Shown piece by piece: positions 28,881 through 42,071 of a stretch of DNA of 64,000 nucleotides. The notes under the pieces were generated by a model. That model saw only the letters and a program-made list of their open reading frames with translations. It was not told the DNA's origin and made no database searches. The translations under genes and the position numbers were made by a program. Every line of letters starts with the position of its first letter. Position 1 is the first letter of the stretch. The DNA comes from Colletes latitarsis (taxonomy: Eukaryota > Arthropoda > Insecta > Hymenoptera > Colletidae), in NCBI RefSeq assembly GCF_051014445.1, contig NW_027488366.1:28166001-28230000 (forward strand). Direction: 5' to 3'.

Positions 28881-30710
28881 CATCAGACTCATACTTTCGC
28901 ACACTTCACATACTCGTTGAACAGATCCTGAGTTATTTTCTGGTTTGGATCACATAGTAATGTGGTACCACACTGAAACAGTCGATTAAACCAGGTTTCG
29001 ATCAATATTTTTGAGGATAACGCATGTTAGGTCTAGGTTAGGCCGGGGATTTTCACTCATCAGACTCATACTTTCGCATCCTTCACATACTTGTTGAACG
29101 GATCCTGGGTTTTTTCTGGTTTGGATCTCGTAGTAAAGTGGTACCACAACTAAAACAGTCAATTAAACCTGGTTTCGATCATTATTTTAGAGGATAACGC
29201 AAGTTAGGTCTGGGATAGGTCTGGGATTAGCCCTCATCAGACTCATACTTTCGCATTCTTCACATACTTGTTGAACGGATCCTGGGTTTTTTCTGGTTTG
29301 GATCACGTAGTAATGTGGGACCACACTGAAACAATCAATTAAACCTGGTCATGATAAATATTTTAGAGGATAACGCATGTTAGGTCTGGGTTAGGTCTAG
29401 GATTTGCCCTCGTCAGGCTCATACTTTCGCATATTTCTCATACTTCATGGCTAGATCCTGGGCTATTTCTGGATTGGATCACGTAGTAATGTGGTACCAC
29501 ACTCAAACAGCCAATTAAACCTTGTTTTCATCAATATTTTAGAGAATAATTCATGTTATGTCTAGGTTAGGTCTGGGATTTGCTCTCATCAGGCTCATTC
29601 TTTCGCATATTTCTCATACTTGATGGCTAGATCCTGGGCTTTTTCTGGATCGCATCACGTAGTAATGAAGTACAACACTGAAACAGTCAATTAAACCTAG
29701 TTTCCATCAATATTTTAGAGGACAACGCATGTTAGGTCTAGGTAAGGCCTGGGATTTGCCCTCATCAGGGTCATACTTTCGCATTCTTCACATACTTGTT
29801 GAACGGATCCTGGGTTTTTTCTGGTTTGGATCACGTAGTAATGTGGTACCACACTGAAACAATCAATTAAACCTGGTCATGATAAATATTTTAGAGGATA
29901 ACGCATGTTAGTTCTGGGTTAGGTCTAGGATTTGTCCTCATCAGGCTCATACATTCGCATATTTCTCATACTTCATGGCTAGATCCTGGGCTGTTTCTGG
30001 ATTGTATCACGTAGTAATGTGGTACCACGCTGAAACAGTCAATTAAACCTGGTTTCGATCAATATTTCAGAGGATAACGCAAGTTAGGTCTGGGATAGGT
30101 CAGGGATTCGTCCACATCAGGCTCATACTTTCGCGTTTTTCACATACTTGTTGAACTGATCCTGGGTTTTTTCTGGTTTGGATCACGTAGTAATGTGGTA
30201 CCACACTGAAACAGTCGATTAAACCCGGTTTCGATCAATATTCTAGAGGATAACGTAAGTTAAGTCTGGGATAGGTCTGGGATTTGACCTCATCAGACTC
30301 ATACTTTCGCACACTTACAATACTCGTTGAGCAGATCCTGGGTTATTTTCTGGTTTGGATCACATAGTAATGTGGTACAACACTGAAACAGTAGATTAAA
30401 CCAGGTTTCGATCAATATTTTAGAGAATAATTCATGTTAGGTCTAGGTTAGGCCTGGGATTTTCACTCATCAGACTCATACTTTCGCATTCTTCACGTAC
30501 TTGTTGAACGGATCCTGGGTTTTTTCTGCTTTGGATCACGTAGTAAAGTGGTACCACAACTAAAACAGTCAATTAAACCTGGTTTGGATCAATATTGTAG
30601 AGGATAACGCATGTTAGGTCTAGGTTAGCCCTGGGATTTTCACTCATCAGACTCATACTTTCGCATTCTTCACATACTTGTTGAACGGATCCTGGGTTTT
30701 TTCTGGTTTG

Positions 30711-33531
30711 GATCACGTTGTAATGTGGGACCACAATGAAGCAATCAATTAAACCTGGTCATGATAAATATTTTAGAGGATAACGCATGTTAGGTCTGGG
30801 TTAGGTCTAGGATTTGCCCTCGTCAGGCTCATACTTTCGCATATTTCTCATACTTCATTGCTAGATCCTGGGCTATTTCTGGATTGGATCACGTAGTAAT
30901 GTGGTACCACACTGAAACAGTCAATTAACCCTGGTTTTGATCAATATTTTAGAGAATAATTCATGTTATGTCTAGGTTAGGTCTAGGATTTGCCCTCGTC
31001 AGGCTCATACATTCGCATATTTCTCATACTTCATTGCTAGATCCTGGGATATTTCTGGTTTGGATCACATAGTAATGTGGTACCACACTGAAACAGTCCA
31101 TTAAACCAGGTTTCGATCAATATTTGTGAGGATAACGCATGTTAGGTCTAGGTTAGGCCGGGGATTTTCACTCATCAGACTCATACTTTCGCATTCTTCA
31201 CATACTTGTTGAACGGATCCTGGGTTTTTTCTGGTTTGGATCACGCAGTAAAGTGGTACCACAACTAAAACAGTCAATTAAACCTGGTTTCGATCATTAT
31301 TTTAGAGGATAACGCATGTTAGGTCTGGGATAGGTCTGGGATTTGCCCTCATCAGGGTCATACTTTCGCAGTTTTATCATACATGTTGGCGTGATCGAGG
31401 GTTTTTTCTGCTTTGGATCACGTAGTAAAGTGGTACCACACTGAAACAGTCCACTAAACCTGGTTTGGATCAATATTTTAGAGGATAACGCATGTTAGGT
31501 CTGCTTTAGGCCGGGGATTTGCCCTCGTCAGGCTCATACTTTCGCATATTTCTCAGACTTCATGGCTAGATCCTGGGCTATTTCTGGATTAGATCACGTA
31601 GTAATGTGGTACCACACTGAAACATTCAATTAAAGCAGGTCTTGATAAATATTTTAGAGGAAAACGCATGTTAGGTCTGGGTCAGGTCTAGAATTTGCCC
31701 TCATCAGGCTCATACTTTCGCATATTTCTCATACTTCATGGCTAGATCCTGGGCTGTTTCTGGATTGTATCACGTAGTAATGTGGTACCACGCTGAAACA
31801 GTCAATTAAACCTGGTTTCGATCAATATTTTAGAGGATAACGCATGTTAGGTCTGGGATAGGTCTAGGATTTGCCCTCATCAGACTCATACTTTCGCAAC
31901 ACTTCACATACTCGTTGAACAGATCCTGGGTTATTTTCTGGTTTGGATCACATAGTAATGTGGTACCACACAGAAACAGTCGATTAAACCAGGTTTCGAT
32001 CAATAATTTAGAGCATAGCGCAAGTTAGGTCTGGGATAGGTCTGGGATTTGCCCTCATCAGGCTCATACTTTCGCGTTTTTCACTTACTTGTTGAACTGA
32101 TCCTGGGTTTTTTCTGGTTTGGATCACGTAGCAATGTGGTACCACACTGAAACAGTCAATTAAACCTGGTCTTGATAAATATTTTAGAGGATAACGCATG
32201 TTAGGTCTGGGATAGGTCTAGGATTTGCCCTCATCAGACTCATACTTTCGCAACACTTCACATACTCGTTGAACAGATCCTGGGTTATTTTCTGGTTTGG
32301 ATCACATAGTAATGTGGTACCACACAGAAACAGTCGATTAAACCAGGTTTCGATCAATAATTTAGAGCATAGCGCATGTTAGGTCTGGGATAGGTCTAGG
32401 ATTTGCCCTCATCAGACTCATACTTTCGCATTCTTCACATACTTGTTGAACGGATCCTGGGTTTTTTCTGGTTTGGATCACGTAGTAATGTGGGACCACA
32501 CTGAAACAATCAATTAAACCTGGTCATGATAAATATTTTAGAGGATAACGCATGTTAGGTCTGGGTTAGGTCTAGGATTTGCCCTCGTCAGGCTCATACT
32601 TTCGCATATTTCTCATACTTCATGGCTAGATCCTGGGCTATTTCCGGATTGGATCACGTAGTTATGTGGTACCACACTCAAACAGCCAATTAAACCTTGT
32701 TTTCATCAATATTTTAGAGAATAATTCATGTTATGTCTAGGTTAGGTCTGGGATTTGCTCTCATCAGGCTCATTCTTTCGCATATTTCTCATACTTCATG
32801 GCTAGATCCTGGGCTATTTCTGGATTAGATCACGTAGTAATGTGGTACCACACTGAAACATTCAATTAAAGCAGGTCTTGATAAATATTTTAGAGGAAAA
32901 CGCATGTTAGGTCTGGGTCAGGTCTAGAATTTGCCCTCATCAGGCTCATACTTTCGCATATTTCTCATACTTCATGGCTAGATCCTGGGCTGTTTCTGGA
33001 TTGTATCACGTAGTAATGTGGTACCACACTGAAACAGTAGATTAAACCAGGTTTCGATCAATATTTTAGAGAATAATTCATGTTAGGTCTAGGTTAGGCC
33101 TGGGATTTTCACTCACCAGACTCATACTTTCGCATTCTTCACATACTTGTTGAACGGATCCTGGGTTTTTTCTGGTTTGGATCACGTAGTAATGTGGGAC
33201 CACACTGAAACAGTCAATTAAACCAGGTTTCGATCAATAATTTAGAGCATAGCGCAAGTTAGGTCTGGGATAGGTCTGGGATTTGCCCTCATCAGGCTCA
33301 TACTTTCGCGTTTTTCACTTACTTGTTGAACTGATCCTGGGTTTTTTCTGGTTTGGATCACGTAGCAATGTGGTACCACACTGAAACAGTCAATTAAACC
33401 TGGTTTCGATCAATATTTCAGAGGACAACGCAAGTTAGATCTGGGTTAGGTCTGGGATTCGCCCTCATCAGGCTCATACTTTCGCGTTTTTCACATACTT
33501 GTTGAACTGATCCTGGGTTTTTTCTGGTTTG
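30711..33531. repeat. 16-monomer HOR unit (2821 bp), copy A
   Basis: First of two adjacent units. Landmarks 'cacgttgtaatgtgggaccacaatg' at about 30711 and 33531, and the block start at 32008 versus 34829, give a 2821-bp period. That is 16 monomers with several monomers of 177 bp. This unit also overlaps the right half of the 3351-bp-offset duplication, so it is a second-round duplication. Confidence 0.87.
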
Positions 33532-36352
33532 GATCACGTTGTAATGTGGGACCACAATGAAGCAATCAATTAAACCTGGTCATGATAAATATTTTAGAGG
33601 ATAACGCATGTTAGGTCTGGGTTAGGTCTAGGATTTGCCCTCGTCAGGCTCATACTTTCGCATATTTCTCATACTTCATTGCTAGATCCTGGGCTATTTC
33701 TGGATTGGATCACGTAGTAATGTGGTACCACACTGAAACAGTCAATTAAACCTGGTTTTGATCAATATTTTAGAGAATAATTCATGTTATGTCTAGGTTA
33801 GGTCTAGGATTTGCCCTCGTCAGGCTCATACATTCGCATATTTCTCATACTTCATTGCTAGATCCTGGGATATTTCTGGTTTGGATCACATAGTAATGTG
33901 GTACCACACTGAAACAGTCGATTAAACCAGGTTTCGATCAATATTTGTGAGGATAACGCATGTTAGGTCTAGGTTAGGCCGGGGATTTTCACTCATCAGA
34001 CTCATACTTTCGCATTCTTCACATACTTGTTGAACGGATCCTGGGTTTTTTCTGGTTTGGATCACGCAGTAAAGTGGTACCACAACTAAAACAGTCAATT
34101 AAACCTGGTTTCGATCATTATTTTAGAGGATAACGCATGTTAGGTCTGGGATAGGTCTGGGATTTGCCCTCATCAGGGTCATACTTTCGCAGTTTTATCA
34201 TACATGTTGGCGTGATCGAGGGTTTTTTCTGCTTTGGATCACGTAGTAAAGTGGTACCACACTGAAACAGTCCACTAAACCTGGTTTGGATCAATATTTT
34301 AGAGGATAACGCATGTTAGGTCTGTTTTAGGCCGGGGATTTGCCCTCGTCAGGCTCATACTTTCGCATATTTCTCAGACTTCATGGCTAGATCCTGGGCT
34401 ATTTCTGGATTAGATCACGTAGTAATGTGCTACCACACTGAAACATTCAATTAAAGCAGGTCTTGATAAATATTTTAGAGGAAAACGCATGTTAGGTCTG
34501 GGTCAGGTCTAGAATTTGCCCTCATCAGGCTCATACTTTCGCATATTTCTCATACTTCATGGCTAGATCCTGGGCTGTTTCTGGATTGTATCACGTAGTA
34601 ATGTGGTACCACGCTGAAACAGTCAATTAAACCTGGTTTCGATCAATATTTTAGAGGATAACGCATGTTAGGTCTGGGATAGGTCTAGGATTTGCCCTCA
34701 TCAGACTCATACTTTCGCAACACTTCACATACTCGTTGAACAGATCCTGGGTTATTTTCTGGTTTGGATCACATAGTAATGTGGTACCACACAGAAACAG
34801 TCGATTAAACCAGGTTTCGATCAATAATTTAGAGCATAGCGCAAGTTAGGTCTGGGATAGGTCTGGGATTTGCCCTCATCAGGCTCATACTTTCGCGTTT
34901 TTCACTTACTTGTTGAACTGATCCTGGGTTTTTTCTGGTTTGGATCACGTAGTTATGTGGTACCACACTGAAACAGTCAATTAAACCTGGTCTTGATAAA
35001 TATTTTAGAGGATAACGCATGTTAGGTCTGGGATAGGTCTAGGATTTGCCCTCATCAGACTCATACTTTCGCAACACTTCACATACTCGTTGAACAGATC
35101 CTGGGTTATTTTCTGGTTTGGATCACATAGTAATGTGGTACCACACAGAAACACTCGATTAAACCAGGTTTCGATCAATAATTTAGAGCATAGCGCATGT
35201 TAGGTCTGGGATAGGTCTAGGATTTGCCCTCATCAGACTCATACTTTCGCATTCTTCACATACTTGTTGAACGGATCCTGGGTTTTTTCTGGTTTGGATC
35301 ACGTAGTAATGTGGGACCACACTGAAACAATCAATTAAACCTGGTCATGATAAATATTTTAGAGGATAACGCATGTTAGGTCTGGGTTAGGTCTAGGATT
35401 TGCCCTCGTCAGGCTCATACTTTCGCATATTTCTCATACTTCATGGCTAGATCCTGGGCTATTTCTGGATTGGATCACGTAGTTATGTGGTACCACACTC
35501 AAACAGCCAATTAAACCTTGTTTTCATCAATATTTTAGAGAATAATTCATGTTATGTCTAGGTTAGGTCTGGGATTTGCTCTCATCAGGCTCATTCTTTC
35601 GCATATTTCTCATACTTCATGGCTAGATCCTGGGCTATTTCTGGATTAGATCACGTAGTAATGTGGTACCACACTGAAACATTCAATTAAAGCAGGTCTT
35701 GATAAATATTTTAGAGGAAAACGCATGTTAGGTCTGGGTCAGGTCTAGAATTTGCCCTCATCAGGCTCATACTTTCGCATATTTCTCATACTTCATGGCT
35801 AGATCCTGGGCTGTTTCTGGATTGTATCACGTAGTAATGTGGTACCACACTGAAACAGTAGATTAAACCAGGTTTCGATCAATATTTTAGAGAATAATTC
35901 ATGTTAGGTCTAGGTTAGGCCTGGGATTTTCACTCACCAGACTCATACTTTCGCATTCTTCACATACTTGTTGAACGGATCCTGGGTTTTTTCTGGTTTG
36001 GATCACGTAGTAATGTGGGACCACACTGAAACAGTCAATTAAACCAGGTTTCGATCAATAATTTAGAGCATAGCGCAAGTTAGGTCTGGGATAGGTCTGG
36101 GATTTGCCCTCATCAGGCTCATACTTTCGCGTTTTTCACTTACTTGTTGAACTGATCCTGCGTTTTTTCTGGTTTGGATCACGTAGCAATGTGGTACCAC
36201 ACTGAAACAGTCAATTAAACCTGGTTTCGATCAATATTTCAGAGGACAACGCAAGTTAGGTCTGGGTTAGGTCTGGGATTCGCCCTCATCAGGCTCATAC
36301 TTTCGCGTTTTTCACATACTTGTTGAACTGATCCTGGGTTTTTTCTGGTTTG
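33532..36352. repeat. 16-monomer HOR unit (2821 bp), copy B
   Basis: Second unit of the tandem pair, differing from the first by scattered substitutions (for example 'tagcaatgtgg' at about 32129 versus 'tagttatgtgg' at about 34950). At about 36352 the sequence reads 'cacgtagtaatgtggtacc' instead of restarting the unit, so the tandem ends there. Confidence 0.85.
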
Positions 36353-38013
36353 GATCACGTAGTAATGTGGTACCACACTGAAACAGTCGATTAAACCCGG
36401 TTTCGATCAATATTTTAGAGGATAACGCAAGTTAAGTCTGGGATAGGTCTGGGATTTGACCTCATCAGACTCATACTTTCGCACACTTCACATACTCGTT
36501 GAACAGATCCTGGGTTATTTTCTGGTTTGGATCACATAGTAATGTGGTACCACACTGAAACAGTAGATTAAACCAGGTTTCGATCAATATTTTAGAGAAT
36601 AATTCATGTTAGGTCTAGGTTAGGCCTGGGATTTTCACTCACCAGACTCATACTTTCGCATTCTTCACATACTTGTTGAACGGATCCAGGGTTTTTTCTG
36701 GTTTGGATCACGTAGTAATGTGGGACCACACTGAAACAGTCAATTAAACTTGGTTTCGATCAATATTTTAGAGAATAATTCATGTTAGGTCTAGGTTAGG
36801 TCTGGGATTTGCTCTCATCAGGCTCATTCTTTCGCATATCTCTCATACTTGATGGCTAGATCCTGGGCTTTTTCTGGATTGCATCACGTAGTAATGAAGT
36901 ACAACACAGAAACAGTCAATTAAACCTGGTTTCCATCAATATCTTAGAGGACAACGCAGGTTAGGTCTGGGATAGGTCTGGGATTTGCCCTCATCAGGGT
37001 CATACTTTCGCAGTTCTAACATACATGTTGACCTGATCGAGTGTTTTTTCTGCTTTGGATCACGTAGTAAAGTGGTACCACACTGAAACAGTCCATTAAA
37101 CCTGGTTTGGATCAATATTTTAGAGGATAACGCATGTTAGGTCTAGGTTAGGCCCGGGATTTTCACTCATCAGACTCATACTTTTGCATTCTTCACATAC
37201 TTGTTGAACGGATCCTGGGTTTTTTCTGGTTTGGATCACGTAGTAATGTGGGACCACAATGAAACAATCAATTAAACCTGGTCATGATAAATATTTTAGA
37301 GGATAACGCATGTTAGGTCTGGGTTAGGTCTAGGATTTGCCCTCGTCGGGCTCATACTTTCGCATATTTCTCATTCTTCATGGCTAGATCCTGGGCTATT
37401 TCTGGATTGGATCACGTAGTAATGTGGTACCACACTGAAACAGTCAATTAAACCTGGTTTTGATCAATATTTTAGAGAATAATTCATGTTATGTCTAGGT
37501 TAGGCCTGGGATTTTCACTCACCAGACTCATACTTTCGCATTCTTCACATACTTGTTGAACGGATCCTGGGTTTTTTCTGGTTTGGATCACGTAGTAATG
37601 TGGGACCACACTGAAACAGTCAATTAAACCTGGTTTCGATCAATATTTTAGAGAATAATTCATGTTAGGTCTAGGTTAGGTCTGGGATTTGCTCTCATCA
37701 GGCTCATTCTTTCGCATATTTCCCATACTTGATGGCTAGATCCTGGGCTTTTTCTGGATTGCATCACGTGGTAATGAAGTACAACACTGAAACAGTCAAT
37801 TAAACCTGGTTTCCATCTATATCTTAGAGGACAACGCAAGTTAGGTCTGGGATAGGTCTGGGTTTTGCCCTCATCAGGGTCATACTTTCGCAGTTCTAAC
37901 ATACATGTTGACCTGATCGAGTGTTTTTTCTGGTTTGGATCACGTAGTAATGTGGGACCATACCGAAACAATCAATTAAACCTGGTTTCAATCAATATTT
38001 TAGAGGATAACGC

Positions 38014-38030
38014 AAGTTAGGTCTGGGATA
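38014..38030 (+). repeat. Left target-site duplication of LINE copy 1
   Basis: AAGTTAGGTCTGGGATA immediately left of the element is repeated at 38368-38384, directly after or merging with the poly(A). The leading AA cannot be separated from the tail, so the duplication is 15-17 bp. Confidence 0.88.
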
Positions 38031-38337
38031 CGCAGCCGCCACTAAGCGCGGCCCCGGGACGGGGCCACTCCATCCCGCCACTATGAGGCAGTGTGTCTAC
38101 TGGGGGGACCGATTGTCCCCCCGGGGGATGTGCGCGAAAGCGCGTGCACGGGGAGGATACCGGAAGAATGCTTCGAGCGATTGCCGGTATCCTCCCAAAG
38201 CGTGCCGAAGGGTCACCGTGGGGTTTTTAGTGGGTAGGTCCCGCGCCTGTCGTTGTACGGGCGCGGGGAATCCCACACACCCCTCCCACCTCTCCCCAAG
38301 GAGGTGGGAGGGAGTCTTTCGAAGATTTTCCCCACGA

Positions 38338-38369
<32 letters not shown>
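38031..38369 (+). mobile_element. LINE copy 1: 5'-truncated R1-clade 3' end with poly(A)
   Basis: A GC-rich sequence abruptly interrupts AT-rich satellite. It is homologous to the 3' UTR of the longer copy at 59865-61622 and has no coding capacity of its own. It begins within 'cgcagccgccacta', runs through the hairpin-rich 3' UTR and ends in about 31 uninterrupted A residues. The left end coincides, within one base, with that of the copy at 44019. The satellite flanks share private variants ('gtttcaatcaat' upstream, 'gattagccctcatcagggtc' downstream). The two are therefore descendants of one insertion amplified together with the satellite. It differs from all other copies by an internal inversion and deletion at 38055-38080. 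Confidence 0.93.
38055..38080. other. Inverted segment inside LINE copy 1
   Basis: Positions 38055-38079 are the exact reverse complement of 44057-44081 in copy 2. In the other copies the segment is bounded by inverted repeats GGGACGG and CCGTCCC (44046-44052 and 44074-44080). Exchange between these arms would invert the 22-bp spacer. A following loss between two CCCGCC repeats explains the shorter sequence before 'ctatgaggcag'. Confidence 0.85.
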
Positions 38370-38372
<3 letters not shown>

Positions 38373-40134
38373 AGGTCTGGGATAGGTCTGGGATTAGCCC
38401 TCATCAGGGTCATACTTTCGCAGTTTTATCATACATGTTGACGTGATCGAGGGTTTTTTCTGCTTTGGATCACGTAGTAAAGTGGTACCACACTGAAACA
38501 GTCCACTAAACCTGGTTTGGATCAATATTTTAGAGGATAACGCATGTTAGGTCTGTTTTAGGCCGGGGACTTTCACTCATCTGACTCATACTTTCGCATT
38601 CTTCACATACTTGTTGAACGGATCCTGGGTTTTTTCTGGTTTGGATCACGAAGTAATGTGGGACCACACTGAAACAATCAATTAAACCTGGTCATGATAA
38701 ATATTTTAGAGGATAACGCATGTTAGGTCTGGGATAGGTCTGGGATTTGCCCTCATCAGACTCATACTTTCGCACACTTCACATACTCGTTGAACAGATC
38801 CTGGGTTATCTTCTGGTTTGGATCACATAGTAATGTGGTACCACACTGAAACAGTCGATTAAATCAGGTTTCGATCAATATTTTTGAGGATAACGCATGT
38901 TAGGTCTAGGTTAGGCCTGGGATGTGCCTTGATCAGGGTCATACTTTCGCAGTTTTATCATACATGTTGACGTGATCGGGGGTTTTTTCTGCTTTGGATC
39001 ACGTAGTAAAGTGGTACCACACTGAAACAGTCCACTAAACCTGGTTTGGATCAATATTTTAGAGGATAACGCAAGTTAGGTCAGGGATAGTTCTAGGATT
39101 TGCCCTCATCAGACTCATACTTTCGCATTTTTCACATACTTGTTGAACGGATCCTGGGTTTTTTCTGGTTTGGATCACGTAGTAATGTGGGACCACACTG
39201 AAACAATCAATTAAACCTGGTCATGATAAATATTTTAGAGGATAACGCATGTTAGGTCTGGGTTAGGTCTAGGATTTGTCCTCATCAGGCTCATACATTC
39301 GCATATTTCTCATACTTCATGGCTAGATCCTGGGCTGTTTCTGGATTGTATCACGTAGTAATGTGGTACCACGCTGAAACAGTCAATTAAACCTGGATTC
39401 GATCAATATTTCAGAGGATAACGCAAGTTAGGTCTGGGATAGGTCAGGGATTCGCCCTCATCAGGCTCATACTTTCGCGTTTTTCACATACTTGTTGAAC
39501 GGATCCTGGGATTTTTCTGGATTGGATCACGTAGTAATGTGGTACCACACTGAAACATTCAATTAAAGCAGGTCTTGATAAATATTTTAGAGGAAAACTC
39601 ATGTTAGGTCTGGGTCAGGTCTAGAATTTGCCCTCATCAGGCTCATACTTTCGCATATTTTTCATACTTCATGGCTAGATCCTGGGCTATTTCTGGATTG
39701 TATCACGTAGTAACGTGGTACCACGCTGAAATAGTCAATTAAACCTGGTCTTGATAAATATTTTAGAGGATAACGCATGTTAGGTCTGGGATAGGTCTAG
39801 GATTTGCCCTCATCAGACTCATACTTTCGCACACTTCACATACTCGTTGAACAGATCCTGGGTTATTTTCTGGTTTGGATCACATAGTAATGTGGTACCA
39901 CACTGAGACAGTAGATTAAACCAGGTTTCGATCAATATTTCAGAGGATAACGCAAGTTAGGTCTGGGATAGGTCAGGGATTCGCCCTCATCAGGCTCATA
40001 CTTTCGCGTTCTTCACATACTTGTTGACCGGATCCTGGGATTTTTCTGGTTTGGATCACGTAGTAATGTGGGACCACACTGAAACAGTCAATTAAACCTA
40101 GTTTTGATCAATATTTCAGAGGATAACGCAAGTT

Positions 40135-41893
40135 ATGTCTAGGTTAGGACCGGGATTTTCTCTTATCAGGCTCATTCTTTCGCATATTTCTCATACTTGA
40201 TGGCTAGATCCTGGCCTTTTTCTGGATCGCATCGCGTAGTAATGAAGTACAACACTGAAACAGTCAATTAAACCTAGTTTCCATCAATGTTTTAGAGGAC
40301 AACGCATGTTAGGTCTAGGTAAGGCCTGGGATTTGCCCTCATCAGGGTCATACTTTCGCAGTTTTAACATACATGTTGACCTGATCGAGGGTTCTTAATG
40401 CTTTGGATCACGTAGTAAAGTGGTACCACACTGAAACAGTCCATTAAACCTGGTTTGGATCAATATTTTAGAGGATAACGCATGTTGGGTCTAGGTTAGC
40501 CCTGGGATTTTCACTCATCAGACTCATACTTTCGCATTCTTCACATACTTGTTGAACGGATCCTGGGTTTTTTCTGGTTTGGTTCACGTAGTAATGTGGT
40601 ACCACACTGAAACATTCAATTAAACCTGGTCTTGATAAATATTTTGGAGGATAACGCATGTTAGGTTTGGGTTAGGTCTAGGATTTGTCCTCATCAGGCT
40701 CATACATTCGCATATTTCTCATACTTCATGGCTAGATCCTGGGCTGTTTCTGGATTGTATCACGTAGTAATGTGGTACCACGCTGAAACAGTCAATTAAA
40801 CCTGGATTCGATCAATATTTCAGAGGATAACGCAAGTTAGGTCTGGGATAGGTCAGGGATTCGCCCTCATCAGGCTCATACTTTCGCGTTTTTCACATAC
40901 TTGTTGAACTGATCCTGGGTTTTTTCTGGTTTGGATCACGTAGTAATGTGGTACCACACAGAAACAGTCGATTAAACCCGGCTTCGAACAATATTTTAGA
41001 GGATAACGCAAGTTAAGTCTGGGATAGGTCTGGGATTTGACCTCATCAGACTCATACTTTCGCACACTTCCCATACTCGTTGAACAGATCCGGGGTTATT
41101 TTCTGGTTTGGATCACATAGTAATGTGGTACCACACTGAAACAGTAGATTAAACCAGGTTTCGATCAATATTTTAGAGAATAATTCATGTTAGATCTAGG
41201 TTAGGCCTGGGATTTTCACTCATCACACTCATACTTTCGCATTCTTCACGTACTTGTTGAACGGATCCTGGGTTTTTTCTGGTTTGGATCACGTAGTAAT
41301 GTGGGACCACACTGAAGCAGTCAATTAAACCTGGTTTCGATCAATATTTTAGAGAATAATTCATGTTAGGTCTAGGTTAGGTCTGGGATTTGCTCTCATC
41401 AGGCTCATTCTTTCGCATATCTCTCATACTTGATGGCTAGATCCTGGGCTTTTTCTGGATTGCATCACGTAGTAATGAAGTACAACACTGAAACAGTCAA
41501 TTAAACCTGGTTTCCATCAATATCTTAGAGGACAACGCAAGTTAGGTCTGGGATAGGTCTGGGATTTGCCCTCATCAGGGTCATACTTTCGCAGTTCTAA
41601 CATACATGTTGACCTGATCGAGTGTTTTTTCTGCTTTGGATCACGTAGTAAAGTGGTACCACACTGAAACAGTCCATTAAACCTGGTTTGGATCAATATT
41701 TTAGAGGATAACGCATGTTAGGTCTAGGTTAGGTCCGGGATTTTCACTCATCAGACTCATACTTTCGCATTCTTCACATACTTGTTGAACGGATCCTGGG
41801 TTTTTTCTGGTTTCGATCACGTAGTAATGTGGGACCACACCGAAACAATCAATTAAACCTGGTCTTGATAAATATTTTAGAGGATAACGCATG
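40135..41893. repeat. 11-monomer HOR block (1937-bp period), copy A
   Basis: The block recurs at a 1937-bp offset (11 x 176 + 1). Shared private variants include 'cctagtttccatcaatgtt' (about 40273 and 42210), 'gatcgagggttcttaatgc', 'ggattcgatcaatatttcag' and 'cccggcttcgaacaat'. The two copies differ at only a few bases. At 41887 and 43824 they diverge. Confidence 0.88.
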
Positions 41894-42071
41894 TTAGGTC
41901 TGGGTTAGGTCTGGGATTTTCTCTTATCAGGCTCATTCTTTCGCATATTTCTCATACTTCATGATTAGATCCTGGGCTATTTCTGGATTGGATCACGTAG
42001 TAATGTGGTACCACACGGAAACAGTCAATTAAACCTAGTTTCCATCAATGTTTTAGAGGACAACGCATGTT

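Larger units (their letters stand above)
1..38030. repeat. 176-bp tandem satellite array, segment 1
   Basis: Uninterrupted head-to-tail monomers of about 176 bp. Successive TTAGG landmarks fall at 101, 277, 453, 629 and 805, exactly 176 bp apart, and phase is kept to within 5 bp over the 150 monomers up to 26506. Each monomer contains, in order: the TTAGGTCTGGG/TTAGGTCTAGG doublet, a 'cctcatca' block, 'actttcgca', a variable middle, a T-run, 'ggatcacgtagtaa', the GGTACC-centred palindrome, 'gaaacagtcaattaaacctgg' and 'caatattttagagg'. Several monomer classes alternate in the middle part: 'cttgttgaacggatcctggg', 'cttcatggctagatcctggg', 'cttgatggctag..ctttttctggattgc' and 'catgttgacctgatcgaggg'. 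No gene is seen. About 215 monomers lie here. The array continues beyond both window ends. Centromeric, pericentromeric or subtelomeric location cannot be told from the sequence. Confidence 0.98.

Noticed and set aside
1..38030. CRISPR-like direct repeats.
   Set aside because: The repeats are contiguous 176-bp monomers with no unique spacers and no cas genes. This is a satellite.
38340..38369. Poly(A) runs as assembly or sequencing artefacts.
   Set aside because: They occur only at the 3' ends of the LINE copies and are followed by proper target-site duplications, which is the expected biology. Exact lengths may still be imprecise.
38083..38385. Plus-strand frames across LINE copies 1-4 ('MRQCVYWGDRL...' ending in polylysine).
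   Set aside because: They lie in the 3' UTR after the pol stop codon, run through hairpin arms and read the poly(A) as lysine. Copy 1 even has the segment partly inverted. They are incidental open frames in GC-rich DNA.
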